Assembly (NCBI GenBank): GCA_016709545.1
Contig: JADJMO010000003.1
Span: 372,001 to 436,000, forward strand
DNA from: Myxococcales bacterium
Lineage (GTDB): Bacteria; Myxococcota_A; Polyangia; Polyangiales; JADJMO01
Direction: 5' to 3'
Length of the DNA stretch: 64,000 bases
The stretch's first letter is position 1. Each line of letters begins with the position of its first letter. Shown here in pieces: positions 1 to 9,189 of this stretch. The notes beneath the pieces were generated by a model. The model had not been told where the DNA came from and made no database searches. It saw only the letters and a program-made list of their open reading frames with translations. The translations under genes and the position numbers were made by a program.

Positions 1-2173
1 TCAGGAGCTCCGCGCGCGGGAGGAGGGCCTCGTGGTGGGGCCCGAACACCGTGAACCACCCGAGCTTCGAAGAGGTGGCGTCGAGCCACGAGAGCGGGAG
101 CAGGTCGTGCTCGGTGGGGGCGCACACGCCGTGGCTCACGGCGAAGCGCTCGAAGAACGATGTGAGCCAGGCGAACGTGCGCTCGACCCGGGCGCCGAAC
201 CCGTCGAGGACGAGCGTCGTGCGGTCGGTCGGGACCGCACGCCGGAACCAGTCGTCTCCCTCGACCTCGATCGAGCGATTCACGCCGTCGCGGAACAAGC
301 GCAGCGAGCGCACCCCACGCTTGGCCGCGGCCTTCGTGAGCGTCTTCGCGGGATCCTTGCCGAGGAGTCGTCGCTCTCGATCGAGCGCGAAGGCGTCGAA
401 CTCGAACCCCAGCTCCGCCGAGGCAGCCCATAGATCGGCGATGCGGGCGGTCTTCAAGGGCTCGCCGAAGAGCTCGAGGGTGTGGAGAGGTCCGTCGATG
501 GGCAGCGGCTCGTTCGCCTTCGGGGCCTCCCTGCGCCAGGGCACGTCGACCCGCGACAGCCGCGTGTTCGCGGCGATCGAGGACTCCACTGCGTCCCTCT
601 CGTGGGCGGTCGGCGCGATGGCGCGTGCTCGCTCGACGACGAGCTCGCGGATCCGGTGCGGAGCCAGCACCTGGAGTGCAGCCATCAGCGCCGGGATCGG
701 ATGCGCCTGGAACCGCGGCGCCGTCCAGGCCGCGTGGAGGCGTCCGAAGCGCTGGTCGTCGTCGTGGCGGAACCGGTAGACCATCCCGTCCCGTTCCTCG
801 GGATGGCTGGGCAGGAGCGGTTGATAGGCGAAGGTGGTGAGATTGCGACCGATCTCCGTGAGGCGATCCCACCACTCGGCGAGGGGCTCCTCGCCCTGGC
901 CGGTCGCCACGGTGAACTCCTCGAGGCGTTCGAAGACGCCGGTGGCCACGAGCGCATCGAGGATATCGGGCCTTGCGAAGGTCACGGTGAGTCTTCGCAG
1001 GCCAGCGAGCGCACTCCCGAGCGTCGCTCGATCGACCAGGTCGAAGGTTCGCGCATCGAGCGAGAGTCCGTCGAGGTGCGGCAGGTGGCCGGCGACCCGC
1101 GCCTGGCCGACGGCTGCCAGGCTCGACGAAGGCAGGTCGTGGATCGTGCGCAGGCCGCGCAGCGCCGGGCTCGCGAGGATCGCTCCCAGCGAATCCCAGA
1201 GCGAATAGGGGAACGTGAGGGTCCGCAGCGTGGACCACTCCCTCGCCGCGAACACCTCGGCGACGCGCTCGGGCTGCAGCGTCGCGATGCGGCCCCTCGC
1301 GAGGAAGCCTCGCTCGAAGGCCCGCCCCTTGGTCTCGAGCCAGCCATCGAGCGGGCCCGCCCAGGCTGCGCCGTGCGCGTCCAGGAGCGCTTGCGCGCGC
1401 CGCGCTCGCTCCGGCGTGGAGTCGGCCGACAGCTGCGCGGCCAGGAGCTCCCCGCGCGGGTCGCCCCGCTCGGTCAGGAAGTCGGCGTACACGCGCCGGA
1501 GATCGTCGTCGTCCGGGGCAGCGTAGAGAGCGGCGAGGAACTCGGCGTCGCCGCGCTGCTTGTTCGTCGCCGCCTTGGCCACACTGGCGAAGAGCGCCTC
1601 GAGGCGGGTGAGCGACGCGAGGTCCGACACCTCCGACACGCGATGATCGAGCTCCGCGACGAGGGCCTTTTCCTTGTGGGAGAGGAGCCAGTAGGCCTTC
1701 GCCCGATCGGCCACCGGCCGCGAGGCGAAGATCTCCCCGACGCGTCGATCCCCGAGGGTCCGCAGGCGATCGAGCAGCGGCTCGTACAGATCGACCGCGA
1801 CCTGCTCGTCGTAGGCAGCCGCGACGATGAGGCGCGCGAATGCGACGGCCAGCCGTGGGTCGTCGGGCCAGTCGAGGAGGACCTTCATGAGATCGCGCGC
1901 CGGTCGCCAGAGCTTCGGGAGCGGCATCGCGAGCAGACGACCGAGTTCGGTGGGTTCTTTGGTCGCCGCGATCGCGGCCCACACCCTGACTCGCTCTGCC
2001 TGGGTCTTGCCGACGATCGGTGCGCGCTGGGCGGTGATGCGCTCCGACACGCGATCGACCAGGTCGGCGATCCGGGGAGAGCGCTCGGCACGCCAGGCGT
2101 CGAGCAGCGCGACGAGCGCCGCCGGGTAGTCGGGGACCTTCGCCTCGAGGTAGGCGAGCGCGATCGACAGCAT
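1..2173 (-). CDS. TIGR02996 domain protein (3' end off the window edge)
   Basis: The frame is open from an ATG at 2173 down to the window edge, 724 codons, so the C-terminus is missing. Around residues 208-240 it carries the signature of the TIGR02996 repeat-companion domain: an acidic patch PDDDD, then RRVYADFLTERGDPRGE. That domain is known mainly from Myxococcota and Planctomycetes proteins and has no proven biochemical role. The rest is Leu-rich with leucine-rich-repeat-like spacing (for example LRGLRTIHDLPASSL) and has no signal peptide or membrane segment, so a cytoplasmic scaffold or regulator is likely. Base composition and codon use look normal, in contrast with the block that follows. 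The function is unknown; the domain call is firm. Confidence 0.8.
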   Translation of the reverse strand, partial: MLSIALAYLEAKVPDYPAALVALLDAWRAERSPRIADLVDRVSERITAQRAPIVGKTQAERVRVWAAIAATKEPTELGRLLAMPLPKLWRPARDLMKVLLDWPDDPRLAVAFARLIVAAAYDEQVAVDLYEPLLDRLRTLGDRRVGEIFASRPVADRAKAYWLLSHKEKALVAELDHRVSEVSDLASLTRLEALFASVAKAATNKQRGDAEFLAALYAAPDDDDLRRVYADFLTERGDPRGELLAAQLSADSTPERARRAQALLDAHGAAWAGPLDGWLETKGRAFERGFLARGRIATLQPERVAEVFAAREWSTLRTLTFPYSLWDSLGAILASPALRGLRTIHDLPSSSLAAVGQARVAGHLPHLDGLSLDARTFDLVDRATLGSALAGLRRLTVTFARPDILDALVATGVFERLEEFTVATGQGEEPLAEWWDRLTEIGRNLTTFAYQPLLPSHPEERDGMVYRFRHDDDQRFGRLHAAWTAPRFQAHPIPALMAALQVLAPHRIRELVVERARAIAPTAHERDAVESSIAANTRLSRVDVPWRREAPKANEPLPIDGPLHTLELFGEPLKTARIADLWAASAELGFEFDAFALDRERRLLGKDPAKTLTKAAAKRGVRSLRLFRDGVNRSIEVEGDDWFRRAVPTDRTTLVLDGFGARVERTFAWLTSFFERFAVSHGVCAPTEHDLLPLSWLDATSSKLGWFTVFGPHHEALLPRAELL

Positions 2174-2244
2174 CGCGGCAGCCTATCGCAGGTCCTCACG
2201 CTTGCTCCGCGCTTGCTGGCGCGGGGCCGTGCAACACTCTCGCC

Positions 2245-2340
2245 GTGCGCCGCTCCACCATCGGCTTCACCGTGCTCCTGTTCGGCTGCGGCGGCGTGGT
2301 CTTCGCGGCGGCCTGGACGACGGCGGCCCGAGCGCGGTGG
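2245..2340 (+). pseudogene. 5' fragment of a membrane-anchored protein gene
   Basis: A GTG at 2245 opens a convincing N-terminus: RRST followed by the hydrophobic stretch IGFTVLLFGCGGVVFAAAW. This looks like a signal anchor or lipoprotein leader. After about position 2340 the composition changes abruptly and the translation becomes a meaningless Arg/Pro/Gly/Ala string. I read this as the start of a real gene whose remainder is lost in the anomalous block. The ends are approximate and the product cannot be identified. Confidence 0.35.
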
Positions 2341-4790
2341 GTCTGCGGCCGGCCCTGCGACCGGGCGGTCGCGCCGCGTCGGGCGCGCGCTGATGCGGGC
2401 CGGCGGCGAGGGGGGGTTTGGGTGACCGCAGGGGCCCGACCGGCCGGGCCCCGGCGCCGCGGGTCTGCGCGGTGTGCTGTTCCGTGGACCGGGCGCGTCG
2501 CCGTCGGGGCGGCGGTCGCGCCACGTTCGTGGGCCCCGCGGCCCGGGCCGCCCGCGTTCGGGCTCGCGCGCCCTGCGGCGGACGGTCGTCGTCCTGCGCG
2601 TCGCGCCGCGGCGGGGCTCCGCCGGTGCCCTGGGGCCTACGAGCGCCGGCCTGGCGGTCGGCGGCGACGGCGCGTCGGGGCCCCGGGCCTGCGTGGCGGT
2701 CAGGGCCTGGGCGGCGCCCCCCCCGCGCCCGCCGCTCGGGGCCCCCCCCCCGGCGGCGCGGCCGGCGCCGCGGGGCCCCCGCCCCCCCCGCCCCCCCCGA
2801 GCCGGGGCCCCGCGCGCCCCGCGGCCTCGCGGTTCGGGGTCCTCCTCGGCGGTCCACACGCTCGCGGTGGCTGCGGCCGGGTGCGAGGGGGCGTGGCGTT
2901 CTCGCGGCCCTCGCGCGCCTCCTCCGCGCCCCCGGCGGCGCCGGCGCGCGCTCTGGGTTCGCCCTGGGCGCGGGCCGGCCGGTGGCGGCGGTGTCTCCTC
3001 GCGGGTTCCCCGGCCGCCCGCCGGGGTGGTTCGGGGCCCGCGCGGCGCGGGGGCTGCCGCCGCACCGGCCGTCCTCCGTCGCTCTCGCGCAAAGGGCGCG
3101 CCGCGGGCGCGCTTTCCTCTGAACGGCCCGTCGCTCGCCGTGGGTCGGGCGGCGGCGGTCTGCCGGCCCCTCTCCGGCATTGCTTCGGCGAGGGGCGTCA
3201 CGGTGCCACGGGTGGTACGTCGTCGTCTCCCCCCGGGCCCCCGGGGCCCGGCCGCCGGCCGCGGGGCCGGGCCGGCCCCCGCCTGTCGGTCCTCGGGGGC
3301 GTCTGGGTCGCTGGGTCCAGGGGGGGGGCTGTGCGGGGCCTGGCTCGCGCACCTCGGCGGAAGGGTGGGGCCTCGGGGGGGGGCTGGCCCGGCGGCCGCC
3401 CCGCCCCCGGGCCGGCGGCCCCGGCGTCGCTGCCCGCGCGGCGGGGCGGGCGTCGTGGGTTCGTCCGTCGGTTCGGTTCCGCCCGGCGTCCTGCCGTGGT
3501 GGCGCCTTCGCACCGACGGCTCTTTGCGCGGTTTTCCGCGGTACGCTGCTCGTCTGTTCCCCGCCCCCCCCGGTGTACGCCCGCGGAGCCCTCCCGACAC
3601 GCCGGGTCACCCGGCGCCGGCGCCCGGGCGGCGTGCCCCTGGGCCCCCCCGGCGTCGCGGTGGCCGTGGGGGGGCCCGGCGGTCGCCGTGGCCTGCCGCG
3701 GGTCTCGAGGGACGGGCCGGGCGCAGGCACCCGCCAGGCGGGCCGGCGTCGGGCCGGGCGGTGTGGCGCGTGTCGGGGGCGGCCGGCCTGCGCGCCCCCC
3801 CCCCCCCCCCCCCCCCCCCCGCCCCCGGGGTCGGTCCTGGGCGGCTCGGCGTCGTTCGTCGTGCCCCGCTCTTCGCGGCCGGCGGCCCGCGCGGCACCGG
3901 CGCCGGCGGCCCCGGCCCCGTGCGCTCGCCTCGGGCGCGAGCGGTCGGTGGTCGCTCGGCGCCGCCCCCGCCCGCGGGCGGGGCGGCCGGCGGGCCGCGG
4001 GGCCGGCCGCGGGGGGCGCGGGGGGGGGGGGGGGGCCGGGCCGCGGGGCCCCCGCGGCGACTGGGCCCCGCCGGGCGGGCCAGCGCGGCGCCCCCCAGCG
4101 CGGGCGTTGCCGCGCTCCGCGCTCCCCCGGCGGCGCGTTCTTCGATCGCCGCCCTTCAGCACGTCGCGGGTGTTCCCGCGCCGGGCCCTGCTGCGGCCGC
4201 GCCGACGCTGGCCGCCGGTCGCCGCTCGGGGATCACGCGATCTCGTCGTGCGCGAGCGCGCCGCGCCGTCGCCCCTCGCGTCGGGCGCGCCCCCTGCCGG
4301 CTCCGTCCTCCGGCCGGGCCCTGTGGTCGTGGTCCGGTTCTGCAGCGCGCGCGCTCCGGCGCGCGCCGCGCTCACCGAACAGGCTCCCGACCGCATCCAC
4401 GCGGCGAGAGGCGGCAGCCGGGGGGGGCGGGCCCCCCCCGCCGGGCGGCAGGGGGGGGGGGGGCCGCGCGGGGGGGGGCCTCGTGTCGGGCGCGGGGTCG
4501 CGCGGGGGCGGGGCGGTGGCTCGGGCCCCCGGCCGTCGCGGTCTCGGGTCTGGTCTTCGGCGTGGCTCGGTGCCGCCGGCTCGCCGGGCCGTCGCCGGCT
4601 CCGTCCGTGGCGGCCCCCTGCGTGGGCGCGTTCCCGCCCGTGGCCGCGTCCTCCGCCGTCGGCGATGGTGGTGGGGGCTCAAGCGCGGCCGTGTCCCGGC
4701 CGGCGGCGCTCCCGGCCGGCGCGGCGTGGTGGGCGTTCGGTGGTCGGGGGCTGCCTGTCCTCTCGGGGCGTCGCGCCTTCGCCGTCTGCC
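2340..4790. other. A-depleted, extremely GC-rich anomalous block, no credible gene
   Basis: About 2.45 kb is almost entirely G and C, with T clearly commoner than A on the plus strand: the 60 bases from 3421 hold 12 T and no A, and the 60 from 4561 hold 9 T and no A. It has long homopolymers (26 C at 3795-3820) and many runs of 6-15 G or C. Open frames exist in all six registers only because stop codons need A; their translations are low-complexity Arg/Pro/Gly/Ala. Both edges are abrupt: a plausible gene start dissolves on the left, and a normal hydrolase gene begins on the right. I see no RNA gene, repeat array or coding signal inside. A consensus or basecalling artefact is the leading explanation. 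Confidence 0.75.
3795..3820 (+). repeat. 26-base poly-C tract
   Basis: An uninterrupted run of 26 C lies inside the anomalous block. It is not in a credible coding frame or promoter, so contingency-locus behaviour is not supported. It probably shares the cause of the surrounding block. Confidence 0.6.
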
Positions 4791-4810
4791 ACGCTCCTCT
4801 ACGCTCCTCT
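4791..4810 (+). repeat. 10-bp direct repeat at the block edge
   Basis: ACGCTCCTCT is present twice in tandem, followed by ACGCG, exactly where the anomalous block meets normal sequence and overlapping the stop codon of the hydrolase gene. A short duplication at a junction fits an assembly join or a slippage event. Confidence 0.6.
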
Positions 4811-5363
4811 ACGCGAGGGCGCCGACCTCGGTGAGCCACTCGAGGGCCAGCGGGAACGGCCCGAACCCCGCCGCGGCGTTGATGTGCCCGTGCCCGGGGA
4901 GGATGCGGACGCGTGCCCCGAGCTGCGCGCCGAGGGCCTCGAACTCGCTCGCCTCGGCGTAGTCGTCGTCGTCGCTCCCGACGATCAGCGTGCGCTGGGC
5001 GATCGGTCGCCAGCGTTCGGGATTGCGCGGTGGCGGCAGGAAGCTCTGGATCGGCTCGAACAGCGAGTACGGGGAAGGGGGCGCGACCAGCAGCGCCGCG
5101 TGCACGCCCTCCGCGCCGTGTGTGGCCAGGTAGTGGTCGACGGCCCAGCAGCCGAGCGAGTGCGCGACGAACGTGACCCGGCTCTCGCCGCGATCGAGCA
5201 CGACCGTCGCCAGCGCCTCCACCCACGCGTCGCGCTGCGGGGCGAGGTTGTCCGGCAGGTCCGGGAAGCGAACGGCGGCGCCGCGCGCGACGAGCGTGTC
5301 GTTCAGCCAGTGCTGCCAGTGCCCGGGCCCCGAACCCTCGTATCCGTGCACGACGACGATCAT
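4809..5363 (-). CDS. RBBP9/YdeN-type alpha/beta hydrolase
   Basis: This 184-residue protein has the layout of the small serine hydrolase family typified by human RBBP9 and Bacillus YdeN. It opens with the strand IVVVHGYEGSGPGHWQHWL, whose HW...W signature is typical of the family. The nucleophile elbow is VAHSLGCW, the acid is in GSDDDDY and the base in GHGHIN near the C-terminus. No signal peptide is visible, so it is cytoplasmic; the natural substrate is unknown in this family. It is divergent from the methyltransferase gene with a 43-base gap. Its 3' end touches the anomalous block and a 10-bp duplication, but the reading frame is complete with a TAG stop. Confidence 0.85.
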   Translation of the reverse strand: MIVVVHGYEGSGPGHWQHWLNDTLVARGAAVRFPDLPDNLAPQRDAWVEALATVVLDRGESRVTFVAHSLGCWAVDHYLATHGAEGVHAALLVAPPSPYSLFEPIQSFLPPPRNPERWRPIAQRTLIVGSDDDDYAEASEFEALGAQLGARVRILPGHGHINAAAGFGPFPLALEWLTEVGALA

Positions 5364-5406
5364 CGGAGCAGGCTAGCGCGGCCCCGACCCTGGTAGCTTG
5401 GTCCGC

Positions 5407-6174
5407 ATGCGCGTGGACGAGGTGGCGAGGCTCTGGGACGCGAACGCAGACCGCTGGACCGAGGACGTGCGCGCGGGCTTCGACGTGTTCCGCGATGCCT
5501 ACAACAACCCGGCGTTCTTCGCGTTCGTCGGGCCGGTCGCCGGGCTCGACGTGCTCGACGCGGGGTGCGGCGAGGGCACCAACACGCGGCTCTTCGCCCG
5601 CGGAGGGGCGCGCATCGTCGGCGTCGATCTCTCGCCCGCGATGATCGCGCGCGCCCGCGCCACCGAGCAGGAAGAGCCCCTTGGCGTCCGCTACGAGGTA
5701 GGGTCGTTCACCGAGCTCGCGGGGATCGAGGACGCGGCCTACGACCTCGTGGTCTCGACGATGGCGCTCATGGACAGCCCCGACCTCGACGCTGCGGTGG
5801 CCGCGTTCCTCCGCGTGCTACGGCCCGGCGGCCGCCTCTGCTTCAGCGTGACCCACCCGTGCTTCACCAACGCCGCGATGGGCTTCGGCGAGGAGGACGG
5901 GGTCTCGTTCCTGCGGGTGCGGGCCTACGCGGTCGACGCCCCGGTGGTCGAGACGTGGAAGTTCGGCGCGGCCCCCGACGGCACGCCGCCGTTCCGCATC
6001 GCCTACTTCCCGCGGACGATCGCCACCCTCGTCCACGCGGTGCTCGCCGCGGGCTTCCGGCTCGACGGCCTCGTCGAGCCGTGTCCCACCGAGGAGGCTT
6101 GTCGAGAGCACCCGCGCCTCGCGCGGTACCGGACCATCCCGCACTTCCTCATCCTCGGCGCGCGCAAGCCCTGA
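5407..6174 (+). CDS. class I SAM-dependent methyltransferase
   Basis: This 255-residue protein has the SAM-binding motif I VLDAGCGEGTN near residues 45-55, the post-I acidic residue in VGVDLSPAMIARAR, and the usual motifs YDLVVSTMALMD and LRPGGRLCFSVTHPCF. That is the Methyltransf_11/25 layout used on small molecules. The ATG at 5407 is preferred over a TTG nine bases upstream because it is the first ATG and gives a clean N-terminus. The gene is divergent from the hydrolase and convergent with the GH172 gene, with one base between stops. The substrate is unknown. Confidence 0.85.
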   Translation: MRVDEVARLWDANADRWTEDVRAGFDVFRDAYNNPAFFAFVGPVAGLDVLDAGCGEGTNTRLFARGGARIVGVDLSPAMIARARATEQEEPLGVRYEVGSFTELAGIEDAAYDLVVSTMALMDSPDLDAAVAAFLRVLRPGGRLCFSVTHPCFTNAAMGFGEEDGVSFLRVRAYAVDAPVVETWKFGAAPDGTPPFRIAYFPRTIATLVHAVLAAGFRLDGLVEPCPTEEACREHPRLARYRTIPHFLILGARKP

Positions 6175-6175
6175 G

Positions 6176-8386
6176 TCAGCGCACCCAGGCGTAGAGGTCG
6201 TAGCGGAACGCGCTCCAGTCGTTCGGGGGTGCGGCCGTGCCGGGCAAGAGGGGCGTGGCGGCGCCGAACGGCTCCAGCCGGACGCGGACGCGCGACCGGC
6301 CCGCCACGAGGTGACGCGGCAGCACGAACTCGTCCTCGCGGAACCGTCGGTTGCTCTCCTGCACGAGGGGCGTCATCGTCGCGAGCTCGCCGCCGACCGG
6401 CGTGTAGAGGCACCGGTTCGATCCCGCCAGGTGCCAGACGCCGGCGAGCACGAACGGGGCGCCGTCGCGGTCGTCGGCCACGAACACCCGCGCGCGCTGG
6501 TCGGCGAAGCCGTAGTCGAGCTTGCGGCGCAGCAGCGCGCCGACGTTGTCGGCAGGGAGCCGCAGCGTCATCACCGAGGTGCCGAGCCCGTGGCGCCCCG
6601 TGTCGGTGGTCGCAGGGTAGATCTCCTCGGCGCCGAGGTGGTCGACGCCGAGCTCGAACCGGCTGGTGAGCGCCTCGACCTTCGGATCGCCGGCCCACTG
6701 GAACGCGTGCGCGGCCTCGTCGGCGACGTCACCGACCTTCACGCGGTCGCTCCGCACGAGGCACGCGCGCGGCGCGCCGTACCAGTAGGTGACCGTCTTG
6801 TAGCGCTCGGCGGAGTCGTTCGCGCCGCCGTGCTCGAGCTGGATGCGCGCGTTCTTGCCGAACGGGAACAGGTCCGACAGCAGGAACCGGTAGGCCGACT
6901 CGATGCCGTCCTCCGCGTCCTTCGCGGCGTGCATCGGCGCGCCGACCGGGTGCCCCGCGAACGGCAGCGTCATCGTGCGCCCGCCCCAGTAGTCGCCGCC
7001 GCCGCCCCACTCCTCGCTGCCGGTGCCCTGGGCCTGCGGCGACTCCGCGTCGTCGAAGAGGAAGCGCGGGTCCCCCTCGAGCGTGCGCAGCTCGGCGCGA
7101 TCGGAGAACTGGTAGGTCGTGCCGACGAAGCTCCCGCAGAAGTCGCCGCCGCCTTCGACCGTGGTCGTGTCGAGCAGCACGTGATCGTGGCCGGGCTTGC
7201 CGACCCCGTGGTCCCGGAACGTGGCGTGGAAGTACGCCAGATCGACCGGCTCCGCCGGCAGCGGCGCGGTGCGCACGTGGACGGTGAGCCCTTCGATCGC
7301 GACGCCGTCCGAGACGAGCTCGATCTTCGCGCGCTCGAAGAACGGCATGGGGAAGTACGTGGAGAGCTCGACCACGTCGCGGTCCTTCGGGAAGCGGACG
7401 CTGACGGGAAAGGCTCTCACGAGCCACTCCTCGGCCGTCCGGCGGTAGAGCGTCCCGGCGCCGAAGAACAGGGCGATCGGCGCGTCCACGGAAGCGTCCT
7501 TGCGACCGTCCCACGTGATGCGGAGTCGTGCGCGCCCGAGCTCCACGGCGCGGGGGGCCGGTGCCGTGATCCGCAAGGCGCGCACGCTCCCCTGACCCAC
7601 GAGCTCGGCCACCACGATCCCTCCCGAGGCGGGCAGATCGACCGTGCGCTCGAGGGCCGGCGTGTCCTTGGGGGCGAGATCTTCACCACTGCGCGACAGC
7701 AGCGCGAGCACGTCGGGGTCGGGCCGTTGCCCCGGGTCCCAGGCCACGAGAGGTCGCGAGAGCGCGGCGTCCGGGTCGAAGCGCGAGAAGACGTAGTACC
7801 CCGTCGAGTAGAACATCCGGCCGTAGCCGAGCGTGAAGCCTTGCGTGAACCCGATGGGGACCCACGAGAGGTCGGCGCCGCGGGTGACCGACCACGTGTA
7901 CGTGAGCGGTGATGGGAAGGCCGCCGTCGGCTCGAACACCGAGCCCTCGACGGGCTTGGTCGGGTCCTTGGTCGTCGTCTCCTGCACCACGTGATCGGCG
8001 CCGTCGACGACGTAGTGCCATGGGCTGCCGTGCCAGTGGTTGGTGCGCACGAACGAGAGCAGGCCCGGTCCCTCGAGCGCGAGCGGCACCACCACGCCGT
8101 CGGCCCGCTGGTGGAGGTGGTGCGCGGCGTCCGCGGACTCGTTGCCACCGGCGCGGTCGTAGGTGCTCCGCAGGTACGTGCGCATCCCGCGGCGGATCAG
8201 CGGCCAGAGGTCCCAGCGGCGGATGGCGTCGAGGCCGACGGGCAGGGGCGGAAGCGCGCCGGCCGGGGCGGCGTCGACAGCCCCGGTGTCCGTGAGGACC
8301 ACGTCGCTCTCGCCGTCCGTTGGCGTGGGTCGGTCCGCCGTGGCCCCGCACGCCGCCACCCCCAGCAGCAGCCAGCGCGCCTGCAT
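6176..8386 (-). CDS. GH172 (DUF2961) family lipoprotein glycosidase
   Basis: This 736-residue protein has a lipoprotein leader, LLLGVAACG, with the lipidated Cys at position 13, followed by an acidic Thr/Asp spacer, so it should sit on an outer or inner membrane surface. The body matches GH172: LRITWDG, the strand YFPMPFFERAKIEL, and near residue 460 the GTGSEEWGGGGDYWGG segment. The Glu in the GSE core is one of the expected catalytic carboxylates. Characterised members act on D-arabinofuranosyl or fructofuranosyl linkages; the substrate here cannot be told from sequence. No sugar transporter or second glycosidase is beside it. The start lies 68 bases from the divergent MarR gene, so the MarR operator could affect it too. 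Confidence 0.82.
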   Translation of the reverse strand: MQARWLLLGVAACGATADRPTPTDGESDVVLTDTGAVDAAPAGALPPLPVGLDAIRRWDLWPLIRRGMRTYLRSTYDRAGGNESADAAHHLHQRADGVVVPLALEGPGLLSFVRTNHWHGSPWHYVVDGADHVVQETTTKDPTKPVEGSVFEPTAAFPSPLTYTWSVTRGADLSWVPIGFTQGFTLGYGRMFYSTGYYVFSRFDPDAALSRPLVAWDPGQRPDPDVLALLSRSGEDLAPKDTPALERTVDLPASGGIVVAELVGQGSVRALRITAPAPRAVELGRARLRITWDGRKDASVDAPIALFFGAGTLYRRTAEEWLVRAFPVSVRFPKDRDVVELSTYFPMPFFERAKIELVSDGVAIEGLTVHVRTAPLPAEPVDLAYFHATFRDHGVGKPGHDHVLLDTTTVEGGGDFCGSFVGTTYQFSDRAELRTLEGDPRFLFDDAESPQAQGTGSEEWGGGGDYWGGRTMTLPFAGHPVGAPMHAAKDAEDGIESAYRFLLSDLFPFGKNARIQLEHGGANDSAERYKTVTYWYGAPRACLVRSDRVKVGDVADEAAHAFQWAGDPKVEALTSRFELGVDHLGAEEIYPATTDTGRHGLGTSVMTLRLPADNVGALLRRKLDYGFADQRARVFVADDRDGAPFVLAGVWHLAGSNRCLYTPVGGELATMTPLVQESNRRFREDEFVLPRHLVAGRSRVRVRLEPFGAATPLLPGTAAPPNDWSAFRYDLYAWVR

Positions 8387-8417
8387 CGCGGCCAGTCTAG
8401 CGCGCGCAGCCCGCCGA

Positions 8418-8449
8418 TTGACAAGTAAGGAGTCCTAACTTAGGATTCC
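8418..8449 (+). promoter_or_regulatory. Sigma-70 promoter overlapped by a 21-bp MarR-type palindrome
   Basis: TTGACA at 8418-8423 and TAGGAT at 8441-8446 are separated by exactly 17 bases, a near-consensus housekeeping promoter and unusual for such GC-rich DNA. Positions 8429-8449 form an inverted repeat, GGAGTCCTAA-C-TTAGGATTCC, with 9 of 10 positions paired, lying across the spacer and the -10 box. A dimer bound there would block RNA polymerase, the standard geometry of MarR autorepression. The predicted start of transcription, near 8453, leaves almost no leader before the ATG at 8455. Confidence 0.78.
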
Positions 8450-8454
8450 GAATC

Positions 8455-8922
8455 ATGTCCGGGAAGAGCTTCTTCGACGTGCACAGCGAGCCCCTCGAAC
8501 GCCGCATCGCGACAGCGCTCGCCAAGGTCGGCACGGCCCTCAAGCACCAGAGCCTGCAGGCAGCCGGCGAGCGCGGGCTCTCGCCGCTGCAGGCGCAGAT
8601 CCTGGTCCAGCTCCACCTGTCGGGCGGGGAGCGCCCCTCCGATCTGGCCGACCGCCTCGCGGTGCGCCTGCCCACCATCAGCGACTCGGTGCGGGTCCTC
8701 GTCGACAAGGGTCTCGTCGACCGCCAGCGCGACGCCGACGACGCGCGCGCCACCCGCCTCGTGCTCACCGAGACGGGCCGCACCGAGGCGCGCAAGGCCG
8801 CGGGGTTCTCCGACTTCCTCGCGAGCGCCGTCGAGGCGATGAGCACCCTCGAGCAGGAGGTGTTCCTCAACGGCATGCTGAAGATGATCCGCACGCTCGA
8901 GGAGAGGGACAGATCCCGCTGA
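8455..8922 (+). CDS. MarR-family transcriptional regulator
   Basis: This 155-residue protein has the MarR winged-helix plan: an N-terminal dimerisation helix, then LSPLQAQILVQL, the recognition region RPSDLADRLAVRLPTISDSVRVLVDKGLVDRQRD, the wing DADDARATRLVLTETG, and a C-terminal dimerisation helix. It should bind a palindrome as a dimer and respond to a phenolic or redox signal, but there is no Cys, so thiol sensing of the OhrR kind is excluded. It is the first gene of a probable three-gene unit with the small Cys protein (5 bases on) and the protoglobin, and its own promoter carries a good palindromic site. Confidence 0.9.
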   Translation: MSGKSFFDVHSEPLERRIATALAKVGTALKHQSLQAAGERGLSPLQAQILVQLHLSGGERPSDLADRLAVRLPTISDSVRVLVDKGLVDRQRDADDARATRLVLTETGRTEARKAAGFSDFLASAVEAMSTLEQEVFLNGMLKMIRTLEERDRSR

Positions 8923-8927
8923 GCTCC

Positions 8928-9107
8928 ATGTGCGTGAGCTGCACGCATTTCCGGCCGAACGCACACCCCCGCGAGGACCGCCCGCACCACTGCGCGTTCG
9001 TGGACGCACCGCTCGGCGCCCGCCACCTGCGGCTCGAGTGTCACGAGCACGAAGCCGCCGCGGCGCCGCAGGCGGCTGCTCAGTTCCTTCGCTTCTCGCG
9101 CCCCTGA
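8928..9107 (+). CDS. small Cys-rich putative metal-binding protein
   Basis: A 59-codon frame starts at an ATG five bases after the MarR stop and ends at TGA 9105-9107. The product begins MCVSCTHFRPN, continues with HHCAFVDAPL and then LECHEHE, giving four Cys (CxxC plus two single Cys) with several His, a plausible zinc or iron site. The C-terminal third is Ala-rich and looks disordered. I do not recognise a named family. Tight spacing behind marR and the ordered Cys pattern make it a likely real gene; the function may relate to the redox or gas response suggested by the protoglobin. Confidence 0.65.
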   Translation: MCVSCTHFRPNAHPREDRPHHCAFVDAPLGARHLRLECHEHEAAAAPQAAAQFLRFSRP

Positions 9108-9189
9108 GTCTTCCGAGTCACCGACGCGCGGTCGTGGCCTCCCGATTCCCGGGGGGCGTGGATCGTCGCGCCCTCATCCTGGAGAAACC

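Noticed and set aside
3795..3820. Poly-C tract as a phase-variation switch
   Set aside because: It is not in or next to a credible gene and lies within a block that is probably artefactual.
2245..5396. Very long open frames on both strands across the A-poor block
   Set aside because: Stop codons need A on the read strand or T on the other, so their absence follows from composition. The translations are low-complexity Arg/Pro/Gly/Ala with no domain.
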